A stretch of 64,000 nt of DNA from Kiloniella sp. EL199. Its GTDB lineage: Bacteria > Pseudomonadota > Alphaproteobacteria > Kiloniellales > Kiloniellaceae. Location: contig NZ_OMPU01000010.1 of the NCBI RefSeq assembly GCF_900313065.1, positions 1 through 64,000 of the forward strand. The letters are read 5' to 3'. Below, piece after piece: positions 55,641 through 64,000 of this stretch. Made by a program: the position numbers and the translations under genes. Each line of letters begins with the position of its first letter. Positions within the stretch are counted from its first letter, which is position 1. The notes beneath the pieces are model-generated. The model saw nothing but the letters and a program-made list of their open reading frames with translations, was not told where the DNA came from and made no database searches.

Positions 55641-56609
55641 TTAATAATAAAAATAGCGAAGGAAATGGAAAAAGATCGGTGCCGTGTAGGTCAAACTATC
55701 TACCCTGTCGAGTAAACCGCCGTGACCGGGTATTGTACTTCCTGTATCTTTTACTTTCAGGTCTCTTTTCACTGCAGAAATGGTGACGTCACCGATAAAC
55801 CCTGTAAAGGAAATGATTACGCCGGCCAGAGCTGCCATATGCAGTGACATAGGCGAGATCACGAGTGACAGCAGCATAGATAGTAGCGCTGTCGAAACGA
55901 TACCTCCTAAAAAGCCTGCCCATGTCTTCCCTGGACTTACCTTGGGAATAATTTTAGGGCCACCAATAAGTCGCCCCCACACATATTGAGCGACATCATT
56001 AAACTGTGTCAGCAGTACGAGTAAGAATAAAAGCGCTGCACCACTTTTATCAAACACAGGAGTATGGTGCTCCGAAGCCGTTTCGGGCAATACAATCAGA
56101 TACGCGGCATGTGAAAGGCTGAAGACTGTCATCATCAGTCCCCAATTCAGGGTTCCAATAGCCTTGAGGAAACCGTCAGTCTCCCCCTTTAGAACCATTC
56201 GGAAGGGAAGGAAAAGGAAGACCCAAACGGGAATGAAAATAATAAACATGCCGTACCAACCGCTATAGACCCAATAGTACTGCAAGGGAATTGCGATGTA
56301 GGCCCAAAAGAGTACACGACGATCGGCACGTCGGGTTGGGATCATCGACAGATATTCTTTCAAAGCCAGGTAGGATATCAGGCCGAGGAAGATAACGGAT
56401 AGTGTACGGTTTATGCAGATTGCAAAGGTAAAGATGGTAATCATATACCACCAGGATTTTACCCGGAGCCAAAGTTCCAGATGTTTTTCCGGTGCCTGTC
56501 CTCGACGCATCAAGGAAACAATAACTGTTGCCAGGCACAAGAGTACATAAACGCCAGCAATGATATAAAGCAGGTTTTGTGTGATTGGTAATTGCTCAAG
56601 GAGATTCAT
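55641..56609 (-). CDS. Phosphatidate cytidylyltransferase, CdsA/YnbB-like
   Basis: A 322-residue integral membrane protein with about 8 helices. The family signature is at the C-terminal side: SPGKTWAGFLGGIVST then GDVTISAVKRDLKVKDTGSTIPGHGG (in parts), including the metal-binding KRDLKVKD and HGG. It makes CDP-diacylglycerol from phosphatidate and CTP. It overlaps the CDP-alcohol transferase gene by 4 bp, the same pairing as E. coli ynbA-ynbB. Confidence 0.9.
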   Translation of the reverse strand: MNLLEQLPITQNLLYIIAGVYVLLCLATVIVSLMRRGQAPEKHLELWLRVKSWWYMITIFTFAICINRTLSVIFLGLISYLALKEYLSMIPTRRADRRVLFWAYIAIPLQYYWVYSGWYGMFIIFIPVWVFLFLPFRMVLKGETDGFLKAIGTLNWGLMMTVFSLSHAAYLIVLPETASEHHTPVFDKSGAALLFLLVLLTQFNDVAQYVWGRLIGGPKIIPKVSPGKTWAGFLGGIVSTALLSMLLSLVISPMSLHMAALAGVIISFTGFIGDVTISAVKRDLKVKDTGSTIPGHGGLLDRVDSLTYTAPIFFHFLRYFYY

Positions 56610-57220
56610 GATGATTTCCTTGCTTCTCGCAGTGCTTGCCTTGCTCGATTAAATATTGTGTAACAAGACAGGGCAATTAAGGCGGAAAATAATATATTCA
56701 GCCAAAAGTCGGGTGCAAAATCCAAGGCTAAGACGACGGCAATAAAGCCGAAGGCAAAAGCGCGATCACTTTTCCCAAAAGGGCCGTCATAACGACGGGA
56801 CGCACCAATTTGAATAGACACAACCCCAATCATTTCGACCAGAATTCCAAGTGTTACAAGAGCGACAATCAAATAGGCATTGATGCCGGGTATAAGCGCA
56901 AAGGGCAGATAAAGCAGAGCGTCGGCGATTACATCTGTAAGTTCATTGAGTATGGCACCCAGATTGCTTTTTTGATTAAACTCCCGCGCCATCATACCGT
57001 CGATGGCATTAAGAGCCATTCTGATAAAGAGTAAGACAGGCAAAAGTAACAAAGGTACCGAGCTTGTTGAGTAAAACAAGATTGCAGCCCCGCCAGCTGC
57101 GGATAATACAGCTGCGAAAACAGTGACCTGATTTGCTGTTATCCCCGCGGATACAAGTTTGGTGCAAAGAGGGCGAAGAAGATTTTGAAACCTGGGTTTC
57201 AAGTCATATATAGTAATCAC
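56606..57220 (-). CDS. CDP-alcohol phosphatidyltransferase, YnbA-like
   Basis: A 204-residue membrane enzyme with about 6 helices. The CDP-alcohol motif (D-x2-DG-x2-AR-x8-G-x3-D-x3-D) is present, but with Asn at the first and third Asp positions (NAIDGMMAR...GAILNELTD). As I recall, E. coli YnbA has the same feature, so it appears to be a subfamily trait. It transfers a phosphatidyl group to an unknown alcohol. It is the first gene of a three-gene lipid operon. Confidence 0.85.
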   Translation of the reverse strand: MITIYDLKPRFQNLLRPLCTKLVSAGITANQVTVFAAVLSAAGGAAILFYSTSSVPLLLLPVLLFIRMALNAIDGMMAREFNQKSNLGAILNELTDVIADALLYLPFALIPGINAYLIVALVTLGILVEMIGVVSIQIGASRRYDGPFGKSDRAFAFGFIAVVLALDFAPDFWLNILFSALIALSCYTIFNRARQALREARKSS

Positions 57221-57301
57221 GTTTAGCCTGCGTGGATTATTTGTAGCTCATAAATAAGTTACAATAGAGGCTTGAAGATAGGGTTGCAAACATTTGGGAA
57301 G

Positions 57302-57769
57302 TCATTCAATCAAACGTTTTCTGAGATTGCTGTCTGGCAATAGGCAGCTGTCAGCGCGCCCAAATAAACGATATCGGTTTTGCGCGACCAGATCATACAA
57401 CCAGTTATCAATCGGAGAAGGCAGAAGTCTGGCTAGACTTAGGAATTTGGCAGGATAGGGTAAGAGAGACGTTGTTTGAGAAAATGCAGACATCTTGGCA
57501 TAGGCTTTGCCTTTTGAAATCAAAAGGTTGGTTTCAAAGTTTACAGTATCCAAATTATAGTGCGTGAAGAGTGCCTGACCTAAACTGGATTGTCCTGTTG
57601 TAAATTGAAATTCTTCAAACTTATCGTGTCTGATAACAAATTGAATAAAAGCAGAACAAAGAGCACATTCGCCATCGAAAACAATTATCGGTCTGCTGTC
57701 GTCAAAGTTAGAAAACTTGATGGCATCTCGGTAACTATAGTCTTTAAAGGGCAGTGCATTTGTTGACAT
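57302..57769 (-). CDS. DCC-family thiol-disulfide oxidoreductase-like protein (DUF393)
   Basis: A 155-residue DUF393 protein with the signature FDGECALCSAFIQFVIRHD (DGxCxLC) near residues 30-48. The two Cys are the presumed redox pair. Its function is not established. It is upstream of the lipid operon on the same strand by 82 bp, perhaps co-transcribed. Confidence 0.88.
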   Translation of the reverse strand: MSTNALPFKDYSYRDAIKFSNFDDSRPIIVFDGECALCSAFIQFVIRHDKFEEFQFTTGQSSLGQALFTHYNLDTVNFETNLLISKGKAYAKMSAFSQTTSLLPYPAKFLSLARLLPSPIDNWLYDLVAQNRYRLFGRADSCLLPDSNLRKRLIE

Positions 57770-57905
57770 AGGTTTTCCTGATAAGGTTTTGTATCAGTAT
57801 TACCCAAGCCTAAAACAAAGAAAAGTTGTTAACCTATTTGTGATATAGTTCCTCTTTAGTGGGTTTAAACATCAGCTTGACTGATGGAATATAAAGAGGT
57901 TGGCG

Positions 57906-58709
57906 ATGATATCGCGCGTATGTTCGGTTGTTTTCCTAAGCATTTTAGCATGCTTTTGGGCGCAGGTTGCGACTGCGGCTGCTTGTGAGAGAGCTTATTC
58001 TATTGCTTATTCCAATAATTATATTCCCTATCAATATGTTCCCAAAAACTTGATTCCTACCGGGTTGGACATTGATGTTGTGAAGTCTGTCATGGCAGAA
58101 ATGGGCTGTGAATATAATTTGCTTTTGATGCCTTCTAAACGTGGACAAATGCTTTTGAAGCGCGGTGCATTGGATATTATGCCTGCGGCTTCTATAACCG
58201 TCGAACGATCTGAATATGCTCATTTCTCAGCGCCTTATCGCGATGAAACTGTGACGATGTTTGTTCGGGCATCAGATTATGATCAATACAAAGGCTATAA
58301 GTTCAAGGATGCTGTCGATCAAAGGTTGAGTATAACTGCCGGGTTAGGCGGGTGGTATGGTCCAGAGTATGGTAAGGAGAAGCAAAGAGCGCTGGATACC
58401 GGTGCGCTGAGTTTAAATGCGCAAACTGAGGCCCGTATTCAGCAGTTATTGCATAATCGTGTGGATATGGTTATTGCAGATTTGTACGTTGGATACCACC
58501 ATGTTATCAAAGCACGTCAACTCGATGCCATTCGTCCTTTGCCCCATTTTCTTAATACTGATCCCGTACACTTTATGTTAAGCAAGAAGTCTGTATCTCC
58601 TGACTTTGTGTTAACGTTCAATCAGGCTTTGGCGGTTGTTTTAAAAAGCCGGGAATACAAAGAGCTTCTTGGAAAATATCGACCAATAAAGAGCACTCCG
58701 TCAAATTAA
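57906..58709 (+). CDS. Extracellular solute-binding protein, family 3
   Basis: About 267 residues with a signal peptide (VCSVVFLSILACFWAQVATA) and a polar-amino-acid binding fold: YSNNYIPYQY, PTGLDIDVVKSVMAEMGCEY, then DIMPAASITVERSEY. ATG 57906 is chosen over TTG 57900 because AAAGAGG (57893-57899) is ideally spaced. No ABC permease is nearby, so it may serve as an orphan receptor or sensor. Confidence 0.85.
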   Translation: MISRVCSVVFLSILACFWAQVATAAACERAYSIAYSNNYIPYQYVPKNLIPTGLDIDVVKSVMAEMGCEYNLLLMPSKRGQMLLKRGALDIMPAASITVERSEYAHFSAPYRDETVTMFVRASDYDQYKGYKFKDAVDQRLSITAGLGGWYGPEYGKEKQRALDTGALSLNAQTEARIQQLLHNRVDMVIADLYVGYHHVIKARQLDAIRPLPHFLNTDPVHFMLSKKSVSPDFVLTFNQALAVVLKSREYKELLGKYRPIKSTPSN

Positions 58710-59050
58710 CCCTGTTTCAGGATAATGTTAAGAGTATATAGAGCGCCAAGCCCACCAATAATACCTGACGTAACATTGATGTTGGTAATGCCCCCTGGCG
58801 AAAGTCGGGTGCGTAAAACACTGCCTATGAAGATAATAATTATCCACTATCCCAGAGATCCTAAGAAAATTTCCGTGGTTATAACCGATTTCCCTTCATG
58901 AGGTACTTCATCCTCTAATCCAGAAAATATCGCCAGAAGGACCAGTATGGCCATCGGATTCATCTTGCCCTGTTGCTTGTTCTGTTGTGATTGATTTCTT
59001 TTGTGAAGGAGATGGTTTTTTCTGGACTTGAAAAATAACCAAGCGATCAT
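58706..59050 (-). pseudogene. Remnant of a LysE/RhtB-family amino-acid exporter
   Basis: On the minus strand a single frame from 59050 gives IAWLFFKSRK, then QGKMNPMAILVLLAIFSG, resembling the mid-region NPKA(W/I)LFFLA of LysE proteins. It then meets TAG at about 58848 and continues in the same frame through IIIIFIGSVLRTRLSPGG to IIGGLGALYTLNIIL and TAA at 58706. The first two helices of the exporter are absent. It is an exporter gene with its N-terminal half lost and an internal stop. Confidence 0.75.
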
Positions 59051-59122
59051 AATGTTTTAGGTTGTGTTTCTTATACCTTTTAGGTGAAATTTACTTCTTG
59101 CTATTCTATTCAGGTGAAAATT

Positions 59123-60055
59123 GTGTCCGGACATATTTCGCAATCGACAATTTTGAATGCTCACGATTTGATACGCGCGCATATTCGCCGCACCCCGATT
59201 TTAAGAGTACCTGCGGGTGAACTTGTCGATAACGTTCCTGTAACCTTAAAATTTGAACAAATGCAGTATTCCGGCTCTTTTAAAGCCAGAGGCGGGTTCA
59301 ATGCGCTTTTGTCTGGGGATGTTCCCGAAACTGGAGTTATTGCTGCCTCTGGTGGAAATCATGGAGCAGCTGTTGCCTATGCCGCAAGTAAATTAGGGGT
59401 TCGAGCTGAGATTTTTGTCCCTGAAATTATATCACCCGCAAAATTGGCAAAGCTGGAACAATACGGTGCTCGGATTAATGTCATCGGAGAAAATTTCTCT
59501 GAATCTTTAGCGGCGTGCCTTGAACGTCAGAAAGAAACTGGCGCCAAATTACTTCACGCTTATGACCAACCGGAAATTGTGGCTGGTCAAGGAACTGTCG
59601 GCCTCGAATTTGAAGAACAGGCGCCCGAGCTTGATAGTCTGTTGGTGGCTGTTGGCGGTGGTGGACTCATTGGCGGTGTGGCGTCGTGGTATCGTGGACG
59701 AATCAAAATTATCGCTGTTGAAACTGAAGGAACGGCCACATTACACTCTGCGTTAAATGCGGGCCATCCCGTTGGTGTTTCTGTCTCTGGCCTTGCTGCG
59801 GATGCTTTGGGGGCTAGCCTGATTGGTGATCATGGCTTTGAAGCTAGTCAGAATTTTGTTCATCAATCTGTTCTGGTTAATGATGGTGATGTCAAAGCCG
59901 CACAGGATTGTCTTTGGAATAGTTATCGTCAGATAGCTGAACCGGGTGGGGCAACCGCGCTGGCTGCCTTGTTATCCGGAGCTTATGTTCCGGAACAAAA
60001 TGAGAAGGTCGGCGTTTTGGTTTGTGGTGGTAATGCTTTGCTATCTTCTTTTTAG
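59123..60055 (+). CDS. Threonine/serine dehydratase-like PLP enzyme
   Basis: A 310-residue fold-II PLP enzyme. The PLP lysine is in SGSFKARGGFN, the phosphate cradle is VGGGGLIGG, and ASGGNHGAAVAYAA is conserved. It lacks an ACT regulatory domain, so it is a catabolic-type threonine/serine dehydratase or a racemase relative. GTG 59123 with AGGTGA upstream is preferred over the earlier GTG at 59084. The adjacent LysE-type remnant suggests amino-acid metabolism. Confidence 0.87.
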   Translation: MSGHISQSTILNAHDLIRAHIRRTPILRVPAGELVDNVPVTLKFEQMQYSGSFKARGGFNALLSGDVPETGVIAASGGNHGAAVAYAASKLGVRAEIFVPEIISPAKLAKLEQYGARINVIGENFSESLAACLERQKETGAKLLHAYDQPEIVAGQGTVGLEFEEQAPELDSLLVAVGGGGLIGGVASWYRGRIKIIAVETEGTATLHSALNAGHPVGVSVSGLAADALGASLIGDHGFEASQNFVHQSVLVNDGDVKAAQDCLWNSYRQIAEPGGATALAALLSGAYVPEQNEKVGVLVCGGNALLSSF

Positions 60056-60084
60056 CGTTATTACTCTTCTTGTCGCGTAAGATA

Positions 60085-60120
60085 GAAAACGGCTAACCAA
60101 TTAAATGATTAGCCGTTTTC
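60085..60120. terminator. Stem-loop between dehydratase and DM13 genes
   Basis: GAAAACGGCTAA (60085-60096) and TTAGCCGTTTTC (60109-60120) form a perfect 12-bp stem with A-rich and T-rich ends on either strand. It fits a bidirectional terminator for the convergent genes. Confidence 0.8.
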
Positions 60121-60124
60121 TTGT

Positions 60125-60156
60125 GAATAGGCCTTTCCGGGGGGGGGCGCCTATTC
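60125..60156. repeat. Hairpin with a 9-G homopolymer
   Basis: GAATAGGC (60125-60132) and GCCTATTC (60149-60156) are inverted arms around a loop holding nine consecutive G (60139-60147). It adjoins the terminator. The G-run is prone to slippage and to sequencing error. Confidence 0.7.
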
Positions 60157-60177
60157 TGTAACCTTCGGGAGCTTAGG

Positions 60178-60570
60178 TTACTTTAGCCTTGCAACGCCGA
60201 GAGGAACGTCGAATTTTTCACACCAAACATAGATTTCGTTGAAGTTTGCCGGGTTGATGTTTGCTGGAAGGCTATATTCCTGTTTGCCGGTTTTGCTTTT
60301 GAGAGGCGCAAAGATTGTGCTTCTGTCAACACCATCTTTACCAAAGGCAAGTTTTGGATCCGGGGCTCCATCAAGTGAGAAGTTGTCAGCAAGAATGACA
60401 ATGTAACTACCATCACTTGCTTTTTTGATTTCAACATTGCCAGTCGTGATGTGATCGCTTCTGCCTTCAAAAGATCCTTTTGAAACGCTACCGCCGGCGT
60501 GCGCAGATGTGATTGAGAAAGTTGTCGCTGCCAAGAAAGCTACGGCGAGGAATTTGAATAAACGTTTCAT
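60178..60570 (-). CDS. DM13-domain exported protein
   Basis: A 130-residue protein. A signal peptide (MKRLFKFLAVAFLAATTFS, cleavage near AHA-GGSV) precedes a single DM13 domain (KGSFEGRSDHITTGNVEI, then LADNFSLDGAPDPKLAFG, and a final Cys in EIYVWCEKF). DM13 proteins have a proposed redox role tied to that Cys. Start 60570 has GGAGACA upstream. Divergent from the TetR gene. Confidence 0.82.
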   Translation of the reverse strand: MKRLFKFLAVAFLAATTFSITSAHAGGSVSKGSFEGRSDHITTGNVEIKKASDGSYIVILADNFSLDGAPDPKLAFGKDGVDRSTIFAPLKSKTGKQEYSLPANINPANFNEIYVWCEKFDVPLGVARLK

Positions 60571-60665
60571 TTTTTGTCTCCACAATAAAGAAGTAGCTGA
60601 ACGGTTTTAATTAAGCCATCCATCATCTGATATAGATCTCTACCCGACCGAACACTTGATCCGGC

Positions 60666-60699
60666 TTCCTAGCTAATATAGTATTAGGAACTGATCAGT
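60666..60699. promoter_or_regulatory. Candidate TetR operator elements
   Basis: TTCCTA (60666-60671) and TAGGAA (60685-60690) are inverted arms, and ACTGATCAGT (60690-60699) is a perfect palindrome directly next to them. They lie between the divergent DM13 and TetR genes. Only spacing and symmetry support regulator binding. Confidence 0.4.
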
Positions 60700-60820
60700 C
60701 AAAAACACAAAAGCGTGATGATGACGTTATGTGGGTGTACCCCAATGTTTTGGCGACCTAATGCGAAAGAAGTGCCAGTTAAATATTAGATTATATGGAC
60801 AAGCTAAAAGGATAGAATAA

Positions 60821-61414
60821 TTGGCAAGACCACGTGAGTTTGATGAAGCGGATGCATTAGACAAAGCAATGCAGGTTTTCTGGTTCAAAGGCTATGAAGG
60901 GGCTGGGATCAGTGACCTTCTTGAGGCCATGCAAATTGCCCGGGGGAGTCTTTATAAAGCTTTTGGTGACAAAAAAGGCTTGTTTCTCGCTGCATTAAAG
61001 CAATACGAAACCAGCTGTATTGAACCGGGGTTACAGCTGCTAAATGACAAGAAAATTCCAGACGGGGCGCAGCGGATTCAACTGTTATTGGAAACGGTTG
61101 TTGCGGTTGTTGAAAACGGCAATGATCGCCGGGGATGTTTCCTCTGTAATACTGCTGTTGATCAGGCCCCGCATGATCCGGAAATAAGTAAAACCTGTCA
61201 GGATATGATGGGAAAAATGGTGCAGGGATTTTTCTGTGCCTTGAAAGATGCCGCCCAACATAAGGATCTCGATGAAGAGGCTTTACAAAAGAAAGCAATG
61301 GGGCTGAACATTGCGTATAATGGTCTTCGTGTGATAGTCAAAGCGGGCTATACGCCGGAAGACGTTCGAAAAACAATCAATTCTATATTGGCCGAGTTTG
61401 ATCTTTTGGAATAA
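60821..61414 (+). CDS. TetR-family transcriptional regulator
   Basis: A 197-residue repressor. The TetR helix-turn-helix is in GAGISDLLEAMQIARGSLYK (about 27-46), followed by a TetR C-terminal helical domain with Cys107 and Cys110 (RRGCFLCNTAV). The start is TTG 60821 with AAAGGATAG upstream. It is likely to control the divergent DM13 gene or itself. Confidence 0.87.
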   Translation: MARPREFDEADALDKAMQVFWFKGYEGAGISDLLEAMQIARGSLYKAFGDKKGLFLAALKQYETSCIEPGLQLLNDKKIPDGAQRIQLLLETVVAVVENGNDRRGCFLCNTAVDQAPHDPEISKTCQDMMGKMVQGFFCALKDAAQHKDLDEEALQKKAMGLNIAYNGLRVIVKAGYTPEDVRKTINSILAEFDLLE

Positions 61415-61636
61415 TGCCTGTCTGTATAATTTCGATCTCTAAAGCGTCGCATTGATCTTTTTGAGAATGAGAACTTGCAGATCTCAATGATAGTTTCCTA
61501 CGATTCATGCCTTGATGAATGCCATTTCATGCCTTAGCTTCCTTTTGCCTGCATGTGGTTTGCACAAACAATGCGGGCAAAATTCAAAAACGTCTGGAAA
61601 TGGGGCCTGCAAACGAGGCCTGAAAAAGGGGTGTGA

Positions 61637-62548
61637 ATGTCGTCTCAACGCTGGGCAATTCTGTTTCTGATAATTGCGCAATTCCTTTGGTCGGGGAACT
61701 TTATTGTTGGGCGCGCTGTTTCTACAGAGATAGCGCCTCTTACGCTTTCTTTCTGGCGTTGGACCCTTGCTCTTACTTGCTTGTTTCCCTTCACGGTCTT
61801 TTCACTAAAGAAAGATTGGCATCTGTTTCGTCCGGTTATGGGGAAGATGATTATCTTGGGATTATTGAGTGTTGCGAGCTTTAATACGCTTCTTTATTTT
61901 GGGCTACAGACAACTGCTGCCACGAATGCTGCGCTTTTTAATTCTATGATCCCGGTTATTATTATTGCCCTGTCTTTCCTTGTCTTTGGCGACAGAATTC
62001 GGTCAATACAGGCTGTTGGAATTGTGATTTCCTTTTGCGGCGTTATGACTCTTCTTGTCAGAGGTCATCCGGAAAATCTTTTCAGTTTGACCCTCAATAG
62101 CGGTGATTTGTTTGTTCTGGGTGCTGTGATGAGTTGGTCTTTGTATTCCTTATTACTTCGCTGGAAACCAACGGGTGCATCACCGTTTTCATTCATTTTA
62201 TTAAGCGTGCTTATTGGTGAAGTCGCTCTTGCCGTGCTCTATTTACCCGGTTGGATAGAGTCAGCTCCTTTGGAAATGACAACCAACAATTTGCTTGCGG
62301 TGTTCTATGCCGGGGTTCCGGTTTCTATTGTTGCCTTCATTTGCTGGAATGAAGGGGTGAAACATGTTGGCGCCAGCTTGGCAGGGCAGTTTATTCATCT
62401 CTTGCCTGTCTTTGCTGCAACCCTGGCTATTCTTTTGTTGGGGGAAAAACCAGAGGTTTATCACGCTGTTGGCGCAGTATTAATCGGGTTTGGTGTCTGG
62501 CTATCCGTTCGGAAAAAGCGTAAGCCAGTGGTCGTGTCGTCGCAATAA
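61637..62548 (+). CDS. EamA-family (DMT) transporter
   Basis: A 303-residue membrane protein with ten helices in two EamA repeats (LWSGNFIVGRAVSTEIAPL; then PAGS-like GASLAGQFIHLLPVFAATLA). Such drug/metabolite transporters usually export amino acids or other small metabolites. AAAAAGGGGTG lies ahead of the ATG. It is followed after 44 bp by the BASS-family gene. Confidence 0.9.
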   Translation: MSSQRWAILFLIIAQFLWSGNFIVGRAVSTEIAPLTLSFWRWTLALTCLFPFTVFSLKKDWHLFRPVMGKMIILGLLSVASFNTLLYFGLQTTAATNAALFNSMIPVIIIALSFLVFGDRIRSIQAVGIVISFCGVMTLLVRGHPENLFSLTLNSGDLFVLGAVMSWSLYSLLLRWKPTGASPFSFILLSVLIGEVALAVLYLPGWIESAPLEMTTNNLLAVFYAGVPVSIVAFICWNEGVKHVGASLAGQFIHLLPVFAATLAILLLGEKPEVYHAVGAVLIGFGVWLSVRKKRKPVVVSSQ

Positions 62549-62592
62549 CAGCACGTTGTTAAAGATTCTATGAGATCGGGCAGGTAAGACTT

Positions 62593-63573
62593 ATGGGGGC
62601 ACTATCCATACTGTTTACGAGTATCGGGAACAGAGCTTCTGTTATTTTAGCACTGAGCTTACCGCTTTGTGCCTATCTTCCTTCTGCAGTTAGCAATGCT
62701 CTTCTGCCCTATATGACCTTTATTATAATTGGTCTTATATCAGTTGCTATGATCAGGGTTGATTTAACGCGTGTCGTCGGTCACTTAAAGAACCCGGTTT
62801 CTCTACTGATTGCTCTGGTTGTTTTGATGCTGGCCTTTCCTTTGGGTGTGCATTGGATTGCAAGATATTTTTCACTTGCTGGACCTGTTCATATCGCACT
62901 TGTCCTGATGGCTTGTGCGCCCCCCTTAGGTTCTGCGCCAAATCTCGCGTATCTTTTGAAGCTTGATGGCGAATTGGTGTTCAATATCACCTTGGCGGGA
63001 ACTGCGATTGTTCCTCTGACAGCACCCTGGATTATTGGCATTACACTGGGGGATCAGATGTCGTTTGACCCGTGGATGCTTTTTCAAAAACTGTTGATTA
63101 CGGTTGGAAGCTCTTTTCTGATTGCGATTGTCGTCCGTAAGGTCTTGGGGCGCGAGCGAATTAAAAGAAGTGGTGCTCAATTGGATGGGATAAGCACAGT
63201 TATAATGGTGCTTTTTGTTGCAACAGCAATGGCTGGGGTATCGGAAACGATTGAAAGTGATCCTGTTTATATGCTGTTTCTGTTATCTATCGCTTTTGCA
63301 TCTAATTTTGGCGCTCAATTTCTATTTTCAATCGCGGGACTTTTTGTTCGGCGTATCTTCCAATTGTTCAATTCGGGCGAAGGTATGAAAGCGGAGAGTG
63401 TTTTATCTTTTGCAATGGTTGCCGGGAACAGAAATTTGGGACTTGTGGCAGCCGTTATCCCGATTGCTTTTCTACAAGAGATCCTACCTTTTTTAGCTCT
63501 TTATCAGGTGCCGATTTATTTGACGCCTCTTATGGGAGGCTTGTTTTACAGGTATGTATTGAGAAGAAAATAA
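62593..63573 (+). CDS. BASS-family (bile acid:Na+ symporter-like) transporter
   Basis: A 326-residue membrane protein with about 9-10 helices. Features such as VLMACAPPLGSAPNLAYLLK and SFAMVAGNRNLGLVAAV match the crossover regions of the bile-acid/arsenite (BASS) superfamily. The substrate is unknown, probably an organic anion taken up with Na+. It may be co-transcribed with the EamA gene. Confidence 0.78.
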   Translation: MGALSILFTSIGNRASVILALSLPLCAYLPSAVSNALLPYMTFIIIGLISVAMIRVDLTRVVGHLKNPVSLLIALVVLMLAFPLGVHWIARYFSLAGPVHIALVLMACAPPLGSAPNLAYLLKLDGELVFNITLAGTAIVPLTAPWIIGITLGDQMSFDPWMLFQKLLITVGSSFLIAIVVRKVLGRERIKRSGAQLDGISTVIMVLFVATAMAGVSETIESDPVYMLFLLSIAFASNFGAQFLFSIAGLFVRRIFQLFNSGEGMKAESVLSFAMVAGNRNLGLVAAVIPIAFLQEILPFLALYQVPIYLTPLMGGLFYRYVLRRK

Positions 63574-63762
63574 ATGTGTAACGGGTGGAAGTTCTTACCT
63601 GAGAATTGTCTCTTGTGCAGGCGCGATTCGTCTGTAATTTGAAACGTTATGACATCCATTCTGCGTGTATTAATTATTTGACTTACAAATATTATTTTTG
63701 TTTTTGTGATTGATTTTAATGATTTTGTTCTCTTTTTGTTCTTTTTGATGTATTTCTTGTTT

Positions 63763-64000
63763 ATGAGGCAAAATACAGACCATATACCGGAAAAAAGAGA
63801 AGAGCTTCTAAAGGGACAGCTCCATCCAGATGCCCGTCGTGGACGGGGGGCGATTACAAATCGTGTTGGCCGTTTTGAGGTGTATGAGCGTGAACGAACA
63901 GATGATGGTTGGGGAAGTCTGGATGAAGGAGAAAAACTACAGACTGAGATCTCTCCAGGTCCCAGTCGTTCGGTAATCTCAAAGAATAATTCTCCGGATA
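63763..64000 (+). CDS. PA0069-family radical SAM protein, 5' part only
   Basis: The frame from ATG 63763 stays open to the window end (79 codons). HPDARRGRGAITNRVGRFE, then DDGWG and SRSVISKNNSPD match the N-terminus of PA0069-type radical SAM proteins, where this stretch precedes the CxxxCxxC cluster motif, here cut off. An in-frame ATG at 63748 is possible but less likely. No clear ribosome binding site is seen. Confidence 0.8.
   Translation, partial: MRQNTDHIPEKREELLKGQLHPDARRGRGAITNRVGRFEVYERERTDDGWGSLDEGEKLQTEISPGPSRSVISKNNSPD

Overview
The window reads as chromosomal DNA of a marine, heterotrophic alphaproteobacterium of moderate GC content. The evidence is the dense set of TRAP and Liv-type ABC uptake operons, a dihydroxypropanesulfonate (DHPS) catabolic cluster, an alphaproteobacterial-style inositol (iol) cluster with an RpiR-type IolR, a PspF-PspA-PspB-PspC system and a PAS_5-type protein. 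I cannot assign a genus from sequence alone.

Layout. 1-300: a nested foldable repeat and an initiator tRNA-Met gene. 350-10700: LacI-family regulator, a small membrane protein, a TRAP transporter, HpsN-type dehydrogenase, SDR and zinc alcohol dehydrogenases, a frameshifted universal stress gene, sulfopyruvate decarboxylase ComDE and an FMN alpha-hydroxyacid oxidase. Together these look like a DHPS to sulfolactate to sulfopyruvate to sulfoacetaldehyde route. 10956-16761: mtgA, then iolB and iolC facing iolG and iolR. 16864-19557: psp envelope-stress genes with a clear sigma-54 promoter. 19580-27300: a GAF/Fis regulator without an AAA+ domain, a winged-helix regulator, a second TRAP system and pxpBCA (5-oxoprolinase). 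27347-36984: a DSD1-type PLP enzyme, an RpiR regulator, a third TRAP system, an M81 (MlrC-type) protein, an M20 peptidase and a gamma-glutamyltransferase. 37250-42422: Kef-type antiporter, ArfB, GST-like protein, PAS protein and RhlE-like helicase. 42891-48489: a five-gene Liv-type ABC transporter followed by a formamidase-like hydrolase. 48529-54587: two unknown genes, LysR, a VTT-like membrane protein and a 1128-residue beta-helix/RTX protein. 55000-57769: phospholipid genes (YnbA/YnbB/PlsC-like) and a DCC protein. 57906-64000: solute-binding protein, LysE remnant, threonine dehydratase, DM13 protein, TetR, EamA and BASS transporters and the 5' end of a PA0069-type radical SAM gene.

How the genes fit together. 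Most of the window is accessory catabolism in the form regulator + transporter + enzymes, with palindromic operators visible in front of several operons. In two TRAP operons and the ABC operon a stem-loop follows the solute-binding-protein gene and precedes the membrane-subunit genes, a plausible shared means of making more binding protein than permease. The most novel-looking stretch is 20.8-37 kb: two adjacent TRAP loci that between them carry 5-oxoprolinase, gamma-glutamyltransferase, two peptidase-type genes and a D-amino-acid-type PLP enzyme, suggestive of gamma-glutamyl or D-residue peptide salvage.
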